From the NCBI GenBank assembly GCA_011009095.1, contig VTPC01004760.1:59521-123520 (forward strand): 64,000 nucleotides of DNA, written 5' to 3'. The notes below the pieces were generated by a model, which made no database searches, was not told the origin of the DNA, and worked only from the letters and a program-made list of their open reading frames with translations. Position 1 is the first letter of the stretch; each line of letters starts with the position of its first letter. The position numbers were made by a program, and so were the translations under genes. Shown here piece by piece: positions 24,831 to 37,635 of the stretch. Source of the DNA: Ignelater luminosus (Eukaryota; Arthropoda; Insecta; Coleoptera; Elateridae).

Positions 24831-27800
24831 TTGGCTGTATCAAGGGTATATTTGAAAAACTTTTGCTCTTCAATGTTCAGCCGACAAGATCAAGTTTTGA
24901 GAACTAATTTGTATCTGTACAATAGATGTGCATCTACATCAGTAATCGCAGTAGCCCCTTTGGTATTCCCATCTTTTGTGTTTCCAAAGCATGCTTTCAA
25001 AAAATTCTTCTAAGAATTTTTGGTCTGCACTGTTTTTCTCCATTTGCCATTCTTTTATTGCCAACTTGTACAATAAGTGCAGAACGCTTTCAAAGAAACT
25101 TATTCTAGCATGTAGTATTGATAAACAAATCGCAAGTTGTCTGGGTTAACATTAATGGCTGACAAAGCAACCTGATTATTGAATTGCTTTACAAATATAA
25201 TATCTTCATGTGTACTTGGTACCTACGACAGCATTACACATTTTACCATCCACCATGATATGGTTTTGTATTATAGTTTTTTAAAACTCTTTAATTTGAT
25301 TTTTTACATATTGAACTTCTTTGTTTGTAATATGTGTAGTCTCTTGAACGAACCTTATGCAAATAGGTCGACAGTATCGAGGTGAAGATAGGTTTGGGTT
25401 TTACCAAAATTTTGTTTATACTGACTATATTACATACCCATTTCGATATAAGCTTTAGAGTGATATTACCAATATCCCGTATAACGTTAGCAGCATCCAC
25501 TTGGCCAGATTTTCATAAATCACGTAAGCGGCAAAACTTAGTTTTTTTGGAGCGTCTTCAGTCCTTAGCTCTTTAATTTACCTCCGTTGGTTTGTCCACT
25601 GGATTTCTGGATGAACTTCTTATGACGATCATTTTTTACTTGTATAAAACTAGGTATACTAATGGTACGAGTAAGTCGTTTTTGGTTCTTCTTGAGAGAG
25701 ACTTCTTTCGTTTTTGAGCAGCAACCCAGCAAAGCTTAGACTGTGATTTTAAATGAAAAGTTGGTGTGTCAAGGTTTTATGATGCTCTCGGGATATTTCG
25801 TGACATTGAATAACTGTGTCACTAAATATTCAAATTTCTTTGCCAATTTTCTTTGATGGGACTCTGATTACCATAAACAAGATATTTCTGGACATGTCAG
25901 TCTATCTTTTTTGCAATCTGCAATCACAAAAATGAAATAATGCAGAATTATCTGTCTATAGACCAAGCATATGACTTATATGAATATGGAAACAATTTAT
26001 AAAATCAGTTGGTGTATTTAGGTAAAAAATATTGAATGATTGCTAATATACAAGTATTGCGTCTCCATACTAAAAATATTTTTGCTTGGCAAAGCTTGAA
26101 AGTGTACCTAAAAAACTTGTGTTTGTAGCAAAATTTAAAAGTAAACATATTTTAGGGGTGCCTTTGAAAGGGAAGAACAAATACCAACTGATAGTGCTTA
26201 CGAGATGTAAGATGGGTAAGATTATCTACATACCTTCGAAGGGGAAATCCATATCCGCAAATTAAAAATGTAGAGTGCTCTCATATCTTGTCTATTCTGA
26301 AAAATGCTTAGTTATGTATGGTAGACAATTAAATTGGGGAATTATACTTTTGGCCAGCATTTTGTATCAAATACTATGTGCGGCGTTTTACTGGTCTTGG
26401 CGAGAAGAACGATGTGGTAGTAGACGGTTTGTACGTGTTGTCCTTTTTCGTTGTTGGCGGTCGTGGCTTTCCCACTAAGATGTTGGTCGACAGCACAGCT
26501 GCCTGCAGGGACCGAGGATAGACTCACATCGCAATGAGCTAGAGAAGGCGAACAGTTGTGCTAGTACTAATGCTTATGGTGCCTCTTCAGAACAAAGATT
26601 GTGTCGGGCAACGCAATGGTTAAAGACTTTGCTAAACCAGGGTACCTAGACCTCCTGCAAAAAGTTTAGTAAACCCGAATTACAGTGAAACAAAAAGTCT
26701 GCAGTTGCCACAAACCAACGGGACTGCAAACTTCATGGGCAGAAAGCAAGGCACACGCGGTGGGAATCACTGTCGACGTCTACACACTCTTGGACATGAG
26801 GAAGTCTGTAATATGTAGAAAATAGATTAGGTATTGCGTGTTGTTGAGAAAATTTCGGTAGACTTGCCTACCTTTTTTCGGGAGGTAAAAACGGTTTAGG
26901 CAAAATTGTTTAATATAACAAGTGTCATCTTCCATGGACAGAATAAAATTTTTCTGTTGAAGAATATCCAAATAAAATTTGCTTTTTGTATCCAATAAAA
27001 CAGAACTTCATGAGGCGATCTTTACATCAAAAATCAAAACGACTAGCTCAGAATTTTAGACAGGTGCAGGGATGTTTATAGAAAACTATCTATATCTTGC
27101 TCGAGTCGAATTTTTAATTTTTCGTTTCCTACAGATTGTTGCCTTTCTCAACGTAACCAACATTGATCTATGCATCAAACTTGAGTTTTGTAGTTCAATG
27201 TTCTTTCTTAGGTTGGTCTAAGAACATGATTTAAAATTAAAGATTATCTACCAAATTAAATTCAATTGAGGTATTAAAAAAACAAAGAAACAGTAGAGGA
27301 ATAAGCACAAAATTTTGCCAGATCTGAAATAGGTTAATTAGTTTGAAAGAAGCTTTGTTTAACAATCCAATAGTAAACACATCAACTCGAGTGCTTTAAC
27401 CAAAACTTATGTAGATACGAAAAGTGCACTACGTTGATTTCTTAATTTCCTATCCTGTTACTGATTCTAATGAAAGTTTGATTAAACCTCTAGCGGCGAA
27501 ATTGGAAAAGACTTACGTTAAGTAATTCGAAAAATGTAGAACTGTGTCGAAGAAAATTGAAAATAAGATTATTTGAGCGTTGACGTAAAAGCGTCAAAAT
27601 TGGATGAAAGAATGATAAAAATAAATGAAAGACGGTGGGAGTCGAAGACTAGAAGTGATTCAAGTACTCTGAAAGCATAAAACGAGTAAGTTCAATAAAA
27701 AAGCACGCGATTCTCATTACCTAAAAGTAAACAAACCGCTTGTGATAGGTATGAAAGAATTAATTTGACAATCTAAATCTCACTATGTACATGAATGTAA

Positions 27801-29639
27801 TATGTTAACAGAAATTAATTCCTGCTATTAACTTTAAATTTTCAGCAGAAATTTTATTGTTTGCCTGTATACATACAAAAGACACGTTAAAAACAAATCA
27901 AACGAAATGATAAAGATGAAAACCGAAATGACGGAAATAGAATCACCAAAATGTTGTGACGTTTTGTCTGTTTTTGACATGAATCGGAAAACGGAAATTC
28001 AGATATTTCATGTAATGGATGGACTTTTCAGCCGAAAAAAGAAAAATATATCACCTGTAACTTAATTTTAGTAGAAATTTTAACGGAAAGTCGTCCTTAC
28101 AGAATCTTTACGTTTAATTTACTATTTTTGTCATTTCCATTCGAAAGGGCATTTTGCAGTGTCACTTACCGGACGAGTTTATATCGATTATAGGGACTTT
28201 ACCGAGACTATTGAGCTTTTGGTCAAGATTCGACTTACTGACATGAACCTTCGAATTAATCCTTCGTTAAAGTCTCCCTTGTTGGCTATTTAAAAGGGAC
28301 ACCACGTTGAGTTGAGGATACGGAACATAAATTTACATCAGAGTGACTCATTTAAAATTTTATTAGGGTTTTTAGTGCTATTTTCGACTTACCATTATCT
28401 CTTAAAAATATCTTTAAATTCTGAAATTTTCTTTTTTTAATACCTTCACATTTTTTGATAATTTTAGACTTCTATAAATTGCGATTTGTACAGATACACA
28501 AAAAGGTACAGAGTAAACCTTAATCTAGATGTCCATGGCGCGAAAGGATCGTTTCGCATCTATTACACTGCTAGTATACAGAAATCGGAATTTTTTCTAC
28601 AAGTGGGGCATTTCGAGATTAAAATAAAAATTTTAATAACTAACTTAAATTTTATTATTAGACAAGATGCGCGCATCTATCAATTATTTCCATAGCGTAC
28701 TACTTGAACAGTTCGAAAATGAAAATAAAAACAAGGCAATAATTTATTTATTTGTAAAAATAACTATGTCAAGTGGTATATCGTTAGAATCGTCGAAAAA
28801 AGACCCTTTTTATAAAGTCATGGTCGACTATGGTTTCCATTAGAAAAAACACAAGTTTGTGTCATAACTCAAACATTACAGCTTAAATAAAAACTTCGGT
28901 TAGATTGTATTATTAAGCACATAATTAGCTACAACTTTTTCCTTTACACATTTTTTCTAAATTCAATAATAACAGAGCTATAGGCACCAAACAACATAAC
29001 AAAAAAATTATTTTTGCGAGATATCTAGTTAGCCCTGCATTTTTTCCAAAAAACAAAAAGCTTATTAAATTGAGTTCGTAAAACTGCATTCTTTCCCCAT
29101 TTAATCATCTCTCTACCTCCGCTAGTTTCCGAGATCCCCATACTAAACATCGAAAACAACCCACTCTGTATGTAGTTCTCTCTCATGGTAGCTATTATAA
29201 GCAGCAATGTTAATAGGTTCATATTATATGGCTACTACCAACAAAAGAATTCTAGAAATTTTATAAAAACGTATTAACGATTTGTGTCACCCAAGAAAAA
29301 TATGACGCACGTCTAAAACTTACTGAGTATAAAGGAACAGATGACTGTTTGATGTAAGATACAAACAAGGAAATGTAAACCTCAGATAAAAAGACAGTAC
29401 AAATATATTACCAAGAGAGTATATCCTGAAAGTGACATACAAATTCCAAGCAACAAAAATCAGAACTAATACCAAAATGATTTCCAAAAGTAAAATCGAA
29501 TTTAGGTAGTTAGAATTTGGATAGCCCAAGACCTCATCAGCTATTGCTCATAGAGAATAAGGAACAAAAGGGTTAATTGTAGAAGTAATCTAAAAATCAA
29601 TAATGCGATAAAAAGACTAATAAGCTACTACTATGTAAA
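24831..29639. other. Long stretch with nothing firmly recognised
   Basis: Mostly AT-rich. A GC-richer patch at 26340-26780 and another at 28140-28320 have no recognised product. Short frames at 26275-26527, 26780-26995 and 28486-28695 show no motifs. Confidence 0.35.
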
Positions 29640-30240
29640 CAGTAAAGACAAATTTTCTTAATTATTGTATGCACTTAAACCACCAAACCATAACCAAACA
29701 CAGAGCTGAGATCCACTTGTTTCCTCATCTGATCAACAACACAACGGCAAAATAATCCACCAAATGCGGCAAGTCTCTTGCAAGTACAAGCCAAAATTGC
29801 CAAACAAAACGGTAGTTATAGTAGAGTTTCAAACAACAACCCAACAAGATTACAATGCCAAAACAAACTATCCATAGCATTAAATGCGAGGCGATCGTCT
29901 CTATTCAAAAGCGATACATCAAAACTAACATTTAGGAACATAATTTTTAATAATAGCAAAAATAATTTTAGTAGAACGCATCCAATAATACAAAGGAAAA
30001 AGTCGTGATACTTTTAAATATTAAAATATCACTAATCCAAAGACGAGAAGTAGCTCTTATGATAGACCATATGATACAACATGCTACTTTGTTATCTATG
30101 CTTACAACAAAACACAAGACATAAATCTTAAAACAGAAAATCCACCTACTGGACCAAAAAGCAAAAACTCTTGAAGTAGTAAATACCAAGATGAGACCAA
30201 CCCTAAACAGAAGATTCTAGACCAAGATTAGACCAAGTTC
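29640..30240 (+). pseudogene. Possible second RT relic, strongly decayed
   Basis: Around 30036-30095 the plus strand reads RREVALMIDHMIQHATLL, reminiscent of the LFNxIMDxIIxxA stretch that follows RQGDSLSP in the relic at 11.4 kb. The strand is A/C-rich, unlike the flanks. No catalytic block is visible, so this is a weak call. Confidence 0.22.
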
Positions 30241-31309
30241 TTAACCTGAAACTAATAAAAACTTAATTGAAATAATTATTATATGCTTATTGCACAAATG
30301 CAATTTTTGTTCATGGCTACGACCAGTTCTTGCGTAATTGCACTCATGTAGCATTCACGTGCTTCGTCGCTAACCCGACCAGACCGGCGAATGTTTTGAT
30401 ATAAAAACATAAAAGCATTGCTACTTTTGGGACTCATCCACGATGTTCTAGTAAATCTCTCTAAAATACAAAAATATCTTAAACAACCGTTGTCAGTTTC
30501 TTAATCCTAGACGATGCTCTAGAGCGTTCATTCAAACGAGTCACTAGCGGAATAAGCCTGTTCAATGTTCTAGACAAGTAAGGAAGTCTGACCAGACAAA
30601 TCACTAAGTCAACTTACTTAACTAACTGATCACCAATAACTTAGCCATTTTTAAGTAACTCAATTAAATCAGTCAAGTCTTCAGATAGAGTTCAATCAAC
30701 TGATCAAAGTCCAAGCTGCTCCTTGACTGACTTACATTTTTATTTCTGCCATCCCTTTTCAATTCGTATCCGCCTTAGTTTCGTTGATACGTCATGTACT
30801 CCAGAAAGGTACAGATTTTAAAAATCTTGCCATTGAAAGGGGCATCCATAACAATAAGTTTGAGGTACCCAACAACAAAATGGAATTTTACAATGCCTGT
30901 TCGGTTTCAGATTAGGTTACAATATTTTTAGAAAATCCATCAAAGTCGTATTTATAACCGGCCACTGTTGGTAGAAAACCTAAGATCATGTGCAATGAAA
31001 CATTTAGCTTGTGATAAAAGATAAAAGATAAACAAACTTGCTATATCCGAAACATTTTTCTTCTTCCACTCGGTTACTTTCCCAAAATTATAGTCTGTTA
31101 TTATACTAACTAATTTCTATTCCTAGTAGATACATTTTTGAGGTATTATTTCAGAGGGCTTATTATTGCTAGATCCTTAAGCTCAAAAATACGAAAAAAT
31201 TGAGTAATGCGTAAACTGAAAAACGCTACTTTATTTTCGTTATTGTGTTTCTGTATGAATACGGTACTGTAACCAAATAGAAGTAATCATTATGCAGTTT
31301 AATAAGAAG
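30241..31309. other. Unassigned
   Basis: At 30580-30740 the words TCAAGT, TGATCA and ACTGAC recur irregularly, but no unit can be defined. Nothing else seen. Confidence 0.3.
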
Positions 31310-31760
31310 CTGTCCCACTGTCCCAAGTGCTACATTCTAACTGACTAAGCTGATCATCTATGCTGGGTAGAGGATATCTCTTTTCTATTGTATCAGCATT
31401 CAGTTTACGAAAGTTGACTACTAATCTGTATGTGTCACTCTTTCTTTAACTAATAAAACTGAACTCAAGTAGAGAGAATTACTTTTCCGAATAGTTCATT
31501 GCCTAGCAAGCCCTCAATAATTTTCTCTACTTTGATTGTTTCTTGCAAGAACAACCTACCAAGGGAAGTATGACGTATGGATTCCAGCAGCAATCATATG
31601 AAAGTAAGTATTTGCTGAACAAAGCAGAAAGTTGACTCAAATATTTATCTGAGACATTATATTTAACTGGCGATTCATCTTCAGTAGCTTCAAGTTATCA
31701 ACACTGCTGATACAGTATTGATAATGGACCAGTTTTAGAAACTTTAAATGGGTTGTTTCT
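31310..31760 (-). pseudogene. Ty3/Gypsy retrotransposon RT relic
   Basis: The minus strand at 31425-31340 reads VVNFRKLNADTIEKRYPLPS followed by IDDQLSQL. This matches VDYRKLNxxTxxxxYPLPxIDDxLxxL of Ty3/Gypsy polymerases almost residue for residue. Just before it is LLVKERVTHT, matching the SPVLLVKKKDGxxR block. Before that, 31570-31480 has IIEGLLGNELFGKVILS (IxxLLxxGIIRxSxSP). Upstream traces such as VKYNVSDKYLSQLSALFSKY fit the connector before the RT. Frameshifts separate the blocks. Catalytic YLDD, RNase H and integrase are not visible. Confidence 0.78.
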
Positions 31761-33767
31761 ATTGTCTAGGAGATGCTCTGTAAGAACTTTAAGGTCAGCT
31801 AATTCAATTTGTCCAATACTCACATACATAAATTTGTAGGAGAGCTACAAACTTGATTTTGTAACTTAACCAGATCTAAATGCCAATGTATTGTTTCCTA
31901 TAACAAAAATTAGATTTTTCTCAAAATTTTTGAGCTTAAGCTAGGCACGGTCATTGACTTCAATAGTTGCTTTTATTAAGGCAGCCCTACATTATTAAAT
32001 ATTTAGCTGATTTAACCCAATTAGACATATACGATTATTCTACATAATGTAATAACTTTTTTGGAACCCCCAAACTTTATAGGAAACACTAGCAGATATC
32101 AGTAATTAAAGTATCCGTTAAAGTTTATAAAGTTAAAGTTCCCTGCTGCACCAAAACGAACCCCTTTTATACATGCACTATCAAATAAAGTACAGCCTAC
32201 ACGATTGCAGTAGTTGTGTTGTTAGTGTATTACAGCCGATATCAGTTCAATCATTATTGATGACCATAGCTACAAAACAGCGCCAATAAATTTCCACGCT
32301 TTTGGTAGCACGCAGTGGTTATCTCTTGCAGATAGTTTTGAATATAAACTGGTTTAGTAGATAAGATTGACGATAGTAAAGCTCTTTATAAGATTAGCAT
32401 TAAAACTAATACCTTTATTTTCTACATTTTATTCTCTTTTTTGTTGAGTAAGCAAAAGAACTGAATAATTATAAAGATAGGATACATTAGGAGAATTCCA
32501 CAGAAGTATTCGTCCTATTCTCTTTTAAAGCAAAAGAAGAGTCGTATCATCCATTATCCACGCTTCGTAAATCCAAAGTCAATAATAACATTAACCGGCT
32601 TAAAGTTTCGATACGAGATCGTAAACTTTTCTATAGAACATCTTCTCTTGAGCGCACGCTATCAAAGTTTTCCTTAACTGCGTTAATGACCGTGCCAATT
32701 TTTATGTATTACATCATGTAGACATTTTTTAAAGGGTTTCTTTTAACAATGTCATTTAGATAATGACTGGAAAAGGAGTAAATTAACGATGGCTCAGTTA
32801 TACAGCAGAAAACCAAGCTTTTTGTCAATGTGTACCTATAAACGTTAATTTTAACATCGAGGGGCAAATATTTGATTTGATTTGTGTTACCTATTTGATT
32901 TTCATGAATGTCTAATTGAAATGTAATTAAAGCAGAATTTGTAATACACAATTACAAACATACATACGTCAGTAAATACTAAATATTTTTAGTGGAGTTA
33001 AATAATATATTTTTCTCTTTTTATTTCCTATTTCACTGGATTTTTTGCTTTTTCTGCATTCGGTTATAAAACATTATTGTTAAAACAAGATTTTGTAGTC
33101 TTTCAGTTTTATAACCATACGTTTACCTAAGATAAAAAGAATGTATGTAAGTGATGAATTGATGATCATTGAATATTTCATTAAATAGAAATTTGAACCT
33201 GTAAATTCCCGATGGGTCAAATAGCAATTTTAAATGGTTCTACTTGCAAAATGTTTGGATAAAACAACGTCTACCACTGATTATAATAATAAAGTAAAAG
33301 GTAGGTTACATAGCATGAATATTGATCAAAGTCTGCGGAAAACTAAAACCAAACCACAAACACAACTTAAATGAAATTCATCCCAATTTTTCCATGAAGA
33401 ACAATGAGACTGTAAGAGTCTAATTCAGAAGTCCAGAAAATTCAATCTGTACATCCAGCAATTCTTTCCAAACTCATTTTCGATCAATTCTGGAGAAAAG
33501 AAAAACAGTAGAAAAATAAAAAAAGATCAAATCTCAGAAGACAAATGAGCTTTGCTAAAAGACAAAGACTCTAGGGCAGAATTTACAAGCAGAGCTTGCT
33601 TACAAAACTAAATTCAGAATATACTCGTGTCGAACTATTTCCCAAGCACGCATATAGACAATGACTAAGAGCGTTCGGCAAACGTTATACAAACTGTTTT
33701 TCTAAACACTGGTGCTGTCTAAAGCTAAGAACTGTGCTTCATGGATCTTTACGTCAAAATACAGAAT
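31761..33767. other. Unassigned; may include decayed Gypsy gag-protease
   Basis: The part up to about 32100 is where the Gypsy relic's protease and gag would lie, but I recognise no motif. The rest is AT-rich. The frame at 32709-32951 is unrecognised. Confidence 0.3.
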
Positions 33768-33920
33768 TTGTCAAACCTATACTTTTGAATTGCTTTAAAG
33801 TCGGTATTTTAGACTTGTTGGGATTTTTCAACCTGTTTGCCTTTTTTCTGGCCGATCACATTTTATACGTCTATCAAGGTTTTTGATTCAATTTGGCTTG
33901 CCGGACTAATCAAACTCTTA
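33768..33920 (+). repeat. Diverged direct repeat, left copy beside piggyBac
   Basis: Aligns by eye with 34997-35170: shared TCAAACC, then GGTATTTTAGACTTGTTGG, TTTTTCAAC, TGCCTTTTTTC, ACATTTTATA and ATCAAAC, in order. It ends at the TTAA that precedes the putative piggyBac end. Confidence 0.6.
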
Positions 33921-35016
33921 ACCCTCCACGACTCGCGCCAAGTCTCACAGATCCGACGCAAATGTCTGTACAGTTTATTTGGTGGTGATGTGAGACAGTA
34001 GCTTTCACTGTTTAGTTGACGAGTTGACTCAAGAAGCCCCACGTCTGAGCTGTTTATTTTTAGTCGAAAACTGTGTTAAAAGTTTGTCAGACCCGGCGCT
34101 AGTTGTAACGTTACTGTGTCAGATTATTTTTAATTTTGTGTTTGACTAAATTCTATTAATTTTCAAGGTAAGTTTCTGACTTTTATCAGTCTCTGGTGTA
34201 GCATACTATTTAGATACACATCTAGATGTCTTACGAGGCGGAACAGAATCATCTTTTACGACTTCTTCGAGAAGTTGAAGAAGAAGGAGAAGATCCTGTT
34301 GATGATGAATCTGACCCTGAGGTGAACAACGTCAGAAAAAGAACGGAAAAACGGATACCAAGCAAGAAGGAGACTCCGAAGTTGAATGTGCTGAGCATCC
34401 GCTAGTTCCACGTATGTCAGCATTTCTTGGAAAAGATAGCAGAACCACTTGGAATAAACATAATATTCCTAATAAAACAATTAGGACCTAAAAATTCAAT
34501 ATTGTTACGCCGTTACCTGGCGTTAGACCTTGTGCTAAAAGTGTAACGACTGTATACGAATGTTGTAATTTATTCTTCTGTGGTGAAATATTGGAAATTC
34601 TTGTTGAAAATACGAACAAAAGGATTCAGGCACAGAGAGATAACTTTTCCAGACCAAGGGATGCGAAGAGCACCGAAATAAAGGCATTACTAGGCCCATT
34701 AAATCTGGTAGGAGTTTTGCGGAGAAGCCGCTCCAATGTTGGTGATCTCTGAGAGAAAAACAGTACAGGTGTTGAAAAGTTTTGGTTGACGATGTCCAAA
34801 GAGAGATTTTTATTTTTACTTAGATTTTGATGACAAAATAACGCAAAACAGTTATTCGACAGTTTTGTTGCTAATTATAAAAAGTGCTACACGATTAGTC
34901 CATTTGCAACGATTGATGAACAGTTGCCGGCATTTAGGGGTCGGTATTCATTCCGGCAATACATCCTTTCGAAACCCAACAAGTACGGAAAAAAAATTTA
35001 TCAAACCCCTGTACCA
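33918..35016 (+). pseudogene. piggyBac-type transposase relic, truncated
   Basis: The ATG at 34226 opens an acidic N-terminus (MSYEAEQNHLLRLLREVEEE) typical of piggyBac transposases. Then come WNKHNIP and NIVTPLPGVRPCAKSV in another frame, and LFFCGEILEILVENTNKRI, which matches the LFFTDEILExIVxxTNxxI block of the catalytic domain. EIKALLGPLNLVGVLR matches EIKALIGLLYLxGVxR. Further on, CYTISPFATIDEQLPAFRGR and YSFRQYILSKPNKYGKKIY match the first-Asp block (TIDEQLxxFRGR, Asp codon 34915-34917) and the SKPxKYGIKI block. The parts with the second and third Asp are missing after 35016. TTAA at 33918 followed by CCCTCCACGACTCGCGCC is a plausible 5' terminus, but no 3' terminus was found. Confidence 0.82.
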
Positions 35017-35170
35017 TTAAAATGTTTTAGGAGTTCTTTCAGAACGGACGGTATTTTAGACTTGTTGGAAGTTTTTCAACAGGTATGCCTTTTTTCACCG
35101 ATAACATTTTATAGATCTGTCGGACTTTTTTTATTTAGTTTATCTTACTGGATCAATCAAACCTTCAGGG
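34997..35170 (+). repeat. Diverged direct repeat, right copy beside piggyBac
   Basis: Partner of 33768-33920. It starts where recognisable piggyBac coding sequence stops, so the junction may be the truncation point. A third, weaker copy may lie near 35380-35430 (shared CAATTTGGC and GAACTAAT words). Confidence 0.55.
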
Positions 35171-36221
35171 CTAACTTGACGTTTTGGTCTCTTTGAAACA
35201 GCTGTGATATTCAGACCAATTATGTTTTTCAAGCTTTTACTTTTTTACTGGCATTTAATTTTGCTTTCACTATTAAACATAACCCAATACTTTTAAGTTA
35301 GATCACACCAGGACTTTTTGTTAAACAAACAATAGTCATCGATCTTTCCCTTTTAAAAAATTTCTTAGGCATATCCGACTGTTTGGTACAATTTGGCCCT
35401 TTGAACTAATTGAAATCTTCAAGTCAGTTAAACGTTTCCGATCAATTAAAGTTTTTGGGCCAAACAAGTTTGGATGTACCAAATTTTTAATTAAAATATT
35501 GATCCATGTTTACAAGATGCCTGCTACAAATACAAGCAAGATTGTTACTGCTGCTTTTGATAGCAGTTGTTCCAAAGCAAAAAAAAAATAATTAAGCAAA
35601 TGGGACCTCAAATCAATACTGTCCTAAAGTGCGTACAAAGTACTTACCTGCTCAATAAAATTTGTATTTATTATCGAAGATATTTACCTTATATCATGAA
35701 GTCTGCTATAGTGGTCGTCATTTTCTGATTTTAGCTAGTCTTTAATTTAAGCATCTCTGTGGTTAAACGATAAATTCTCAATGCTCTCTTTCTTCTTATT
35801 CTCTAACAATAAGCCAAATACATTTGACACTTTTCTGTCTTCTATCTGCTACGCTCCTAGTCCAGTAACGGGACTGCTAATGTCGGAAATGTACTCTTGG
35901 AACCAAAGTGAAACGCCTACCTGTACCTTTAGACTAGACGTGGGTAACCGTAGCCAAACTATTAGAAATGAATTGTACCCTAGCGACAAAACACGTTGAT
36001 ATATTATACAGTTCCAAAGTCAAAATAAAATTTTTTTATTAAATTTTTTTTCTGAAGTTATTTCTTTGTTGATAAGTTTTTCGGTCCCGAGATGCAAGTT
36101 ATTCATCATTGGTTTAAAGGCTACTATCTACTTTCTGGCTTTTAGATTTAGACCTGACGAACTTTTTCTGGGCCAATAAAGAATGTTTCGTGCGCCGCGG
36201 TGTTTTTCTCTCGACGAAATT
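35171..36221. other. Unassigned
   Basis: AT-rich. The frame at 35781-35999 is not recognised. Confidence 0.3.
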
Positions 36222-36470
36222 AATTATGCAAGATATTTGCTTATCGACTTTACCAGCCTGTCTGACCTACAGCGTACCAGAACAAATAAAACATTTGATA
36301 AGTTCAATACTGTGGCTTTTCCATTTAACTGAGTTCGAAGAATCCATTTCCTGGAATATCAATTGATCAAACTTTGAAGGAAACCGTCAACAAGGACATC
36401 AAACACTTGGAGTGTACGAAAGGCTTCAGTTTGACTTTGAAATTTGGTGCAATTTTACATAGTACATTAG
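36222..36470 (+). pseudogene. Relic of an uncharacterised dispersed protein family
   Basis: The plus strand reads NYARYLLIDFTSLSDL from 36222, continuing KTFDKFNTVAF. After a stop and frame change near 36330 comes NPFPGISIDQTLKETVNKD, then KHLECTKGFSL. From memory this follows a pattern found in many uncharacterised invertebrate and fish proteins: YARYxxxYxxxLxxLxxxxPxxxxxF, then DQTxEQTxNRDxKxxGGxxGFS. I do not know its function. It is present as repeated hypothetical genes and may belong to a mobile element. The frame is broken at least once. Confidence 0.5.
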
Positions 36471-37635
36471 ATATGAATACCAAGAATCAATATTAAGACA
36501 CATGCGATGTACTACTTTCAAGAATTTAAGAGGCCAACAATTTTATCATCCTGATCTTCAAAGCTTACGCAATAAAAAAAACAAGCAATGCGTCTCTGTT
36601 TTGGTGAAACTTCGTCAACAAGCTTACATGCATTTCCGAAAATATCGTTTACAAAGAAGTTTTTTGATTAGGAAAAATTCAAATTAAAACATTTGCTTTC
36701 GTTAAAGGTAAAAAGCAAAACGTTAAGTACCGATAATCAGAATTTGAATATACTGAATGTGTTTAGTCATTCCACCCGTTCTTTGCCTCAGAACTTAGCT
36801 AACGCTAATGGCTCATTGATAAAATCAATAAAGAAATCTCAAAAGCAAATTGTTACTCGATGACCAAGACCTATTTTTATCAGCTACCCCTAATAATCGG
36901 AATGGCTCAGTTCAAATACTTAATGATGGAAACTAAACCTGTGATTAAGTTTCTGATTTTATACTTTTATCGAGTCTTCAGGGAAGATAAACCGAAACGC
37001 AGCCGAGAGTACTCTTTAAACAACCAGAAAGTGGTCACAAAATTGTAAATTGGAGACATCTTTTGCAAGATAGTGATAACAAGAACCGATCGATAAATTA
37101 CTTAATTAGTTGAAAGGCGGCAAAACAAAAAGAAGAGACTACTTTTGAAAGGTAGAATTATGATGGTCACTAATGGTAAAGAGTGCATTAGAATTAAAGT
37201 TAGAATAATTTTGAAAAAGCTAAAGTATTAACTTTTTCCATGAAGAAGTTGGCACGAGGATGATGCTACAGATTAAGAATTTTCTGTCTGTATTGGTAAC
37301 AGAAATATTTTTTGAGATAGGCAAGAAATCGCATTCGATTAAAAAAAGAGAAAAACTTGCATCCGTGTAGTAGATCACCATCTATCAGTACCATGCCTGA
37401 ACGGGATGCACCACTTTTAGTTTGTTAACAAGTCAAGGGAAGAGGTGTCTCAACAACTTCTCTAAGCTGCCTGACCTGCGAAACCATGATTGCACAAAAG
37501 ACGAAAAAGAAAAACTTGTAATTTAGTCAATGACTCGAGCTTCAGCGCTGAATGCAGTATAATAGCATTATTAGTTTGTACCAGTTCTAATTTGAAGTAT
37601 CTGTAATTACTAGAAAATAAGCAAGCACCAATATA
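36471..37635. other. Unassigned; may hold more of the preceding relic
   Basis: Frames at 36502-36687 and 36860-37048 are open but unrecognised. They could be later parts of the family relic at 36222 or chance. Confidence 0.25.

Noticed and set aside
30580-30740. Apparent CRISPR-like or tandem array of TCAAGT/TGATCA words
   Set aside because: Spacing is irregular and no constant repeat of 20 or more bases exists; this is eukaryotic DNA.
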